Assembly: GCA_903921605.1 (NCBI GenBank)
Contig: CAIXQV010001122.1
Coordinates: 1 to 9,629 of the forward strand
Direction of reading: 5' to 3'
From: an uncultured Planctomycetaceae bacterium
GTDB lineage: Bacteria > Planctomycetota > Planctomycetia > Planctomycetales > Planctomycetaceae
DNA length: 9,629 nucleotides
Shown here: positions 5,360 through 9,629 of the stretch, one piece after another
Position numbering within the stretch: position 1 is the stretch's first letter
Layout: every line of letters starts with the position of its first letter
Made by a program: the position numbers and the translations under genes
The notes under the pieces: model-generated
The model's input: the letters and a program-made list of their open reading frames with translations, nothing else
Database searches by the model: none
Told to the model about the DNA's origin: nothing

Positions 5360-6817
5360 ATGAGTAAACTGATTCTGGGACTGGATATGGGCACCACCAG
5401 CATTTCGGCGGTGGCTCTGAATGAATCTGGTCGAGTTATCCACGCGGTGACTCAAACTCATCACGCAGCCATCGAAGGACTGCCGAGTGATTACGCGGAA
5501 CAGAATCCAGAACGCATCCGCGCGACGGCGTTCGCGGCGTTGAAGAATCTGAGTGAACTCTGCAAAGGTTCTGAGTTCCAGGCGATTGCATTGACCGGGC
5601 AAATGCACAGCACCGTGATCATTGACGGCAATGGTAAAGTATCAGGCAACGTCATCACATGGCAGGATCGCCGCTCCGTCTCTGAAGGTGCACAAAAATC
5701 CTTGCTGACGGAACTGCAACAGCGTGCGACCGATCAGGCGATGCTCAACACCGGATGTCGCTTATCTCCGGGATATCTTGGCACAACGCTGTTTGCGATG
5801 CGCCGACTGAAACAATTGCCGAACAACATAGGATCGGTCTCATTCGTCGCCGACTGGATTGGAAGCTGCCTGACCGGGAACGCGCCGGTGACAGAGAGAT
5901 CACATGCCGCATCATCCGGCCTGTTTGATCTCGTCGCCGATGACTGGAGCGACGCGTTACTGCAGGCCGCCGAGATTCCTCGCGAATGGTTGCCGCAAGT
6001 GGCCGACAGTGGAGCCATTGTGGGGATACTAGGTTCTTCAATCGCTGCCGAACTTGGTTTGCCAGTGGCACTGCCAGTGATCAACGCAATCGGTGACAAT
6101 CAGGCGTCCGTGTTAAGCGCTTTACCGGATCAGGACGGTTCAGTGCTGATCAACATCGGAACGGGCGGACAGATCGTGTGGCGAATACCGAAGTTTAGTC
6201 GGCAACTGCCGCTTGATACTCGCATCCTGCCTGGCAATCCGGATCCCGTGACCGGCAAGGCCACACCGCAGTTTATGATTGTCGGCGCCGGCCTGTGTGG
6301 CGGCGATGCGATCGCGTGGGTGAATCGCACAATTCGCCGCTGGCTTTCAGATTTCGGAAGCATCGTCAGCGAAGAAGCGATCTGGGACCGACTGCAGCAA
6401 TTGGTGGCTCAGGAGACACCGTCTCCGGAACTCATTTGCGAACCGTTCTTCCGGGGAACTCGCTATGAGCCTGATCGTCGCGGTGTGATCAAAGGAATCA
6501 ACGTCGACAATCTGAGCCCCGCTCATCTGCTGGCGAGTGTGCTCACTGGGATTGCTCAGTCGATGTCCGACGTCTGGTCGACATCGCCGCAGAGTTCGGC
6601 AAGTCCTCTGCAACGAGTCGCCATGGCGGGCAACGCGGTTAAGCACAATCCGTTACTGGTCGATGCCGTGCGAAAACATTTCGGGGTTCCTGTCCAGGTT
6701 GCTCGCCATTCCGAAGAAGCAGCGACCGGTGCCGCAATGCTGGCGGGAGTTCACCTGAAAACATGGAGCACCATCGAACACGCGCGACAGGCGGTTCAAC
6801 GCTCTGCCGAATCCTGA
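5360..6817 (+). CDS. FGGY-family carbohydrate kinase, sedoheptulokinase-like
   Basis: This 485-residue cytoplasmic kinase should phosphorylate a sugar with ATP. The N-terminal nucleotide loop is GLDMGTTSISAVALN (7-21). LTGQMHS (79-85) and ITWQDRR (99-105) form the sugar site as in FGGY kinases. The catalytic base is D246 in AIGDNQAS, followed by NIGTGGQIVW (265-274) for phosphate binding. The C-terminal half has FRGTRYEPDRRG (364-375), the FGGY signature-like MAGNAVKHNPLLVDAV (422-437) and EEAATGAAMLA (452-462). The combination of TWQDRR, GDNQAS, and GTR-x2-PD before a glycine-rich turn resembles sedoheptulokinase (SHPK) more than xylulokinase or glycerol kinase. Substrate is not proven. Sedoheptulose-7-phosphate would enter the pentose phosphate pathway. 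It appears monocistronic, with AGGA at 5345-5348. Confidence 0.87.
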   Translation: MSKLILGLDMGTTSISAVALNESGRVIHAVTQTHHAAIEGLPSDYAEQNPERIRATAFAALKNLSELCKGSEFQAIALTGQMHSTVIIDGNGKVSGNVITWQDRRSVSEGAQKSLLTELQQRATDQAMLNTGCRLSPGYLGTTLFAMRRLKQLPNNIGSVSFVADWIGSCLTGNAPVTERSHAASSGLFDLVADDWSDALLQAAEIPREWLPQVADSGAIVGILGSSIAAELGLPVALPVINAIGDNQASVLSALPDQDGSVLINIGTGGQIVWRIPKFSRQLPLDTRILPGNPDPVTGKATPQFMIVGAGLCGGDAIAWVNRTIRRWLSDFGSIVSEEAIWDRLQQLVAQETPSPELICEPFFRGTRYEPDRRGVIKGINVDNLSPAHLLASVLTGIAQSMSDVWSTSPQSSASPLQRVAMAGNAVKHNPLLVDAVRKHFGVPVQVARHSEEAATGAAMLAGVHLKTWSTIEHARQAVQRSAES

Positions 6818-6872
6818 GCCGCCAGCGCGTTCCGGATAACGTTTTCAACAGCCTCAAGAGGAGACGATCTTC

Positions 6873-6899
6873 ATGCAAAGACTTCACGCAAAGAAATAG
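6873..6899 (+). other. Eight-codon ORF with strong Shine-Dalgarno (MQRLHAKK), uncertain
   Basis: AAGAGGAG (6856-6863) lies nine bases before ATG 6873. The frame reads MQRLHAKK and stops at TAG 6897-6899. It may be a leader peptide, the remnant of a lost gene start, or chance. No larger plus-strand gene follows it, which argues against a leader function. Confidence 0.2.
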
Positions 6900-7023
6900 T
6901 CTCGGAAAACAATCTCTGTTAACAGCAATCCCGTTCAGAAAGTAGCCAACACTCTCCGTGTGCCGTCCGCTCATTGCTAAAAAAACTTTGCTTTTGGATG
7001 GTTACGGCACATGGAACATCCCT

Positions 7024-7114
7024 ACCACGATGCTTCATTGAGGGGTCTTGGGGTTAAATGAGAGATCCAATCGATCGGAAGCCCACGGGCAACTGATTCA
7101 CACGGCATCGTGGT
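7024..7114. repeat. Spaced 10-bp inverted repeat ending in a T run
   Basis: ACCACGATGC (7024-7033) and GCATCGTGGT (7105-7114) are exact inverses separated by 71 bases. On the plus strand the right arm runs into TTTTT (7114-7118). On the minus strand the structure begins just after the MazG-like stop codon (7119-7117). It could be the closing stem of a small structured RNA or a loose bidirectional terminator. The inner part shows only a short imperfect palindrome around 7066-7079. Confidence 0.35.
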
Positions 7115-7116
7115 TT

Positions 7117-7467
7117 TTATCGCACATGCTCCACTGGCTGATCATCGATGGGTCGCGGCCATGTTCGCTGGCGATTGATGACCATCTTGCGTTGAGCCGC
7201 CTCAATCAACTGTAACGGGGAAATCCCCGCGCGTCGGGCGGCGTCCAGAATCAGCAGAAAGCAGTCCGCATATTCCTCGATATCGTTCGGAGCCGCCTGA
7301 GTTTCCACGGCTTCCTTCTCAAGATGTCGCAGCGCTCCCAACGGGCCGCGTTCCTGATCCGTACCGAACGTGGCCTGTGACCATTCTGACTGATCCTGAG
7401 CCAGGGACGACAGCAGTTCGCCCAGAGTCGTGTTGTTGTCTGATCCTGGCATGAGAATCGAGTCCAT
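7117..7467 (-). CDS. MazG-like / DUF550-type dATP/dGTP diphosphohydrolase family protein
   Basis: Read from the ATG at 7467 this is a 116-residue protein. It resembles the DUF550 (PF04447-type) dATP/dGTP diphosphohydrolase family, all-alpha MazG-related enzymes that hydrolyse dNTPs to dNMP plus pyrophosphate. Visible signatures are WSQATFG followed by RGPLGALRHLEKEAVE, the metal-binding ExxE (EAVE), then EYAD as the ExxD part, and K-x4-R-x-RTWP with VEH near the end. Starts are uncertain: a TTG at 7545 would add 26 residues and has GGAG 11 bases upstream, and an ATG at 7452 would remove five. Neither ATG has a clear ribosome-binding site. It lies just downstream of dnaE on the same strand, so co-transcription is likely. 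The annotation rests on motif recall; a phage-like house-cleaning or nucleotide-pool role is inferred. Confidence 0.72.
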   Translation of the reverse strand: MDSILMPGSDNNTTLGELLSSLAQDQSEWSQATFGTDQERGPLGALRHLEKEAVETQAAPNDIEEYADCFLLILDAARRAGISPLQLIEAAQRKMVINRQRTWPRPIDDQPVEHVR

Positions 7468-7563
7468 GAAAGGTTGCGATGATCTGTACACGTTCGGCCT
7501 GAGTCCGGACGTGATGTGGGTCAACTTGAACAACTGAGGCCGCAATGTCCTGAAAGCTCCGGC

Positions 7564-7577
7564 AAAGACCGGTCTTT
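7564..7577. repeat. Perfect 14-bp palindrome AAAGACCGGTCTTT after dnaE
   Basis: The palindrome lies four bases past the dnaE stop codon on the minus strand and just before the MazG-like gene. As a hairpin it has a five-base stem with a CCGG loop. There is no T run on the minus strand, so it is a weak terminator at best. A dimeric-protein site or mRNA end structure is possible. Confidence 0.4.
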
Positions 7578-7580
7578 CTT

Positions 7581-9629
7581 TTATCGTCCCATACTCTGCC
7601 CAGATGGCTTTCGGGACTTTGTCGCTTTCAAATCGTAATTGTCTTCACCAACAATTTCCGCCAGCGCCGTCAACAGTTCCGGGCCGATGTTGACTTTGCA
7701 TTCGTTGCTGGTGGTCAGGATATATCGCAGCCGTGATCCGGCTCCGGAATCATTTTCAGATTTCTCGTCGCTCGATGCCGAGCCATCGTCATGACCGAGG
7801 CCAGCGTCGTGTCCTGCCCCGTTACCACCGGACGTGCCGTTGGCATAAAGATTTCGGATCTGATCGGCCCATGAATCCACCAGCAGAATCACATCGGTCG
7901 ATCCGGGGAAACGCGAAATCACGTTGCGAACTCTTTGCACGTCTTCATGCGAATGCAGCCCCTTTTCGAACTTAATTGCGACTTGCGAAGTAAATTCTTT
8001 GTCGGCCTGATCGAGCGTATAAATGCGGTTAACCACAAGGTTCGGCTCACGCCCCCGGCGATCCACTTTGCCCGCCACAATGATGACGCTTTCGGCTTTG
8101 ATCAGCTCTTCATACCGAGCATAATCTTCCGGCCATGCAATGCACCGCATGATCCCGGACGGGTCTTCCAGGTCGAAGTTGGCGTACTTTGTGTTGCCGT
8201 TGCGGCTGGGCTTTTTCGCATTGGCCAGTTTGATGGCTGAAATCATCCCGCCAACAATGACCTGCGCACCGTCTTCCATCTCTGCCAGTTCCGCATTGCG
8301 ATTGGCGGCATAGCGTTCAATGCGTCTCGCGTGCTGCGTCAGCGGATGTGAGGTCAGATAGAAGCCGATCGTCTCCTTTTCCCAGGCCAGTTTCTGCGAA
8401 TGCGTCCAGTCCGGCACGTCCGGAAACGACATCGAAACCGCAGTCCCTGATGCATCATTTTCCTCGTCGTCATCGCCACCGAACAGACTCTTCTGCCCGC
8501 GAGCTTTATCCTTCTGACGCGACAACGCTGATTGAACAGCTCGTTCAACGACTGCGGTTTGCTGCGGACGTGTCCCCGGCATACTGTCGAACACGCCGGC
8601 CTTGATCAACGTTTCCAGAGTTCCCTTCGTCAGCACCTTCGGGTCGACTCGTTCGGTCAGATTGAAGATATCCTTAAACGGACCATTCAGGCGACGTTCG
8701 GCCACGACTGCGTGGACCACGTTTTCTCCGACGCCTTTTAACGCCGCCAGTCCGAATGTGATGCGACCGTCGATAAATCCAAAGTCGACCTCGGAGCGAT
8801 TGATATCCGGCCCCATGATCTCAATTTTCATGCGGCGCGCATCATCAACGTGTTCACTGATTCGTTCGGTGCTCTCCATTTCGCAGCTCAACAGAGCCGC
8901 CATGAACTCAACGGGATAATGAGCCTTCAAGAAGGCCGTCTCGTAAGCAATCAAGCCGTAAGCCGTCGAGTGCGATTTGTTAAAACCGTAACCCGCGAAC
9001 GCCACGATCAGGTTCCAGAGTTCCTCGGCGATGTTTTCCGCAATCCCATTCGACACAGCACCGGCGACGTATTCCGCATGGAAGCTGTTCATCACGTCGG
9101 CCAGCTTTTTGCTGATCGCTTTGATGCACTTGTACGACTTGGACAGCTCAATGTTGCCCACTCGATTCAGAATGCGCATGACCTGTTCCTGGTAGACCAT
9201 CACACCGTAGGTCTCAGCCAGAACTTCATCCACCACCGGATGCACCTTGCGCGGCGGCTTGCGTCCGTTCTTCACGTCGACGTATTCCATCACCATCCCG
9301 CCTTCCAGCGGACCCGGGCGATAGAGAGCGGACGTCGCAATAATGTCCGCGAAGCAATCCGGCCTCATCTTAGTCAGCAGGTCACGCATCCCGCCGGACT
9401 CGAGCTGAAATACGCCCTTCGTCTCACCTCGCTGCAGCAGAGCAAAGGTTTTGGCGTCGGTGAGATTATTCTTGACCTCTTCAAGGTCGAAGCTTGGGTT
9501 CGATCGCTTTACGTTCTGAACGGCCTTGTCCAGAATCGTCAGGTTTCGCAGGCCCAGAAAGTCCATCTTCAGCAGGCCGACTTTTTCAACTGTCGGTCCG
9601 TCCCACTGAGTAATGATGTCGTCTTTGCC
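7581..9629 (-). CDS. dnaE: DNA polymerase III alpha subunit, C-terminal 682 residues (5' end outside window)
   Basis: This is the catalytic subunit of the replicative DNA polymerase (family C), open at the right edge. About 40 percent of a usual 1,150-1,200-residue DnaE is missing, including PHP and most of the palm. Counting from the first visible residue: LLKMDFLGLRN (19-29) carries what I take as the third catalytic Asp; ALYRPGPLEGG follows at 101-111; MVYQEQVM at 144-151; and GFNKSHSTAYG at 215-225. Next come the helix-hairpin-helix FGLAALKGVGENV (292-304), a beta-clamp-binding motif QKSLF (379-383) followed by an acidic run, and an OB-fold (about 455-540). The usual RRAMGKK segment reads IKAISKK (169-175). 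A Gly/Asp/Ser-rich linker (about 597-633) interrupts the C-terminal domain. The MazG-like gene follows. Confidence 0.97.
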   Translation of the reverse strand, partial: GKDDIITQWDGPTVEKVGLLKMDFLGLRNLTILDKAVQNVKRSNPSFDLEEVKNNLTDAKTFALLQRGETKGVFQLESGGMRDLLTKMRPDCFADIIATSALYRPGPLEGGMVMEYVDVKNGRKPPRKVHPVVDEVLAETYGVMVYQEQVMRILNRVGNIELSKSYKCIKAISKKLADVMNSFHAEYVAGAVSNGIAENIAEELWNLIVAFAGYGFNKSHSTAYGLIAYETAFLKAHYPVEFMAALLSCEMESTERISEHVDDARRMKIEIMGPDINRSEVDFGFIDGRITFGLAALKGVGENVVHAVVAERRLNGPFKDIFNLTERVDPKVLTKGTLETLIKAGVFDSMPGTRPQQTAVVERAVQSALSRQKDKARGQKSLFGGDDDEENDASGTAVSMSFPDVPDWTHSQKLAWEKETIGFYLTSHPLTQHARRIERYAANRNAELAEMEDGAQVIVGGMISAIKLANAKKPSRNGNTKYANFDLEDPSGIMRCIAWPEDYARYEELIKAESVIIVAGKVDRRGREPNLVVNRIYTLDQADKEFTSQVAIKFEKGLHSHEDVQRVRNVISRFPGSTDVILLVDSWADQIRNLYANGTSGGNGAGHDAGLGHDDGSASSDEKSENDSGAGSRLRYILTTSNECKVNIGPELLTALAEIVGEDNYDLKATKSRKPSGQSMGR

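Larger units (their letters stand above)
6818..7116. other. Gap between convergent genes with a tiny ORF and an inverted repeat
   Basis: No normal-sized gene is supported in these 299 bases. They hold an eight-codon ORF with a good ribosome-binding site (6873-6899) and a 10-bp inverted repeat (7024-7033 with 7105-7114). There is also a T/A-rich stretch near 6977-6995 that, read on the minus strand, gives a weak AAAA-GCAAAG-TTTT hairpin followed by more Ts. That could end the minus-strand transcript of the MazG-like gene. The flanking genes converge here, so termination signals are expected. Confidence 0.45.

Noticed and set aside
5124..5363. A 79-codon plus-strand frame ahead of the kinase
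   Set aside because: It is built from the palindromic repeats and overlaps the kinase start in another frame; there is no homology signal.
1..9629. CRISPR array, tRNA, rRNA, insertion sequence, prophage or defence island
   Set aside because: No regular direct-repeat and spacer pattern, cloverleaf, transposase, integrase or nuclease motif was seen; the genes are metabolic and replication genes.

Overview
The window looks like chromosomal DNA of a planctomycete (Planctomycetota; family level not resolvable from here). The reasons are moderate GC by eye, palindromic intergenic repeats of a kind I associate with planctomycete genomes, and a replicative DnaE whose usual RRAMGKK segment reads IKAISKK. 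This assignment is inference. I see no rRNA, tRNA, CRISPR array, insertion sequence or phage gene.

Left part (1-3178, minus strand). In transcription order there is a beta-carbonic-anhydrase-like protein (2645-3178), a class V alanine-glyoxylate/serine-pyruvate-type aminotransferase (1348-2520), the lactate-utilisation Fe-S protein LutA (474-1238) and the N-terminal third of LutB (1-361, cut by the window edge). Two related long hairpins (412-462 and 1266-1323) sit in the two gaps on either side of lutA. The genes point to oxidation of a small 2-hydroxyacid (lactate or glycolate) coupled to glyoxylate/pyruvate-alanine-glycine exchange.

Middle part (3179-5083, plus strand). A divergent intergenic region with nested inverted repeats leads into a compact three-gene operon: a 78-residue Cys/His-rich protein, a GcvH-like protein with an intact lipoyl-lysine motif, and a 345-residue protein with two [4Fe-4S] motifs behind an unrecognised N-terminal region. 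No glycine-cleavage P, T or L gene is next to them. This is the best candidate here for an undescribed system: a lipoyl carrier paired with a dedicated iron-sulfur partner.

Right-centre (5084-7116). A repeat-bearing gap of 276 bases precedes an FGGY carbohydrate kinase most like sedoheptulokinase (5360-6817). It is followed by about 300 bases without a convincing gene, which hold a tiny ORF with a good ribosome-binding site and a 10-bp inverted repeat ending in a T run.

Right part (7117-9629, minus strand). The C-terminal 682 residues of DNA polymerase III alpha (dnaE) are followed by a short MazG-like/DUF550 dATP/dGTP diphosphohydrolase-type protein. The two probably share a transcript and would link DNA synthesis with nucleotide-pool control.
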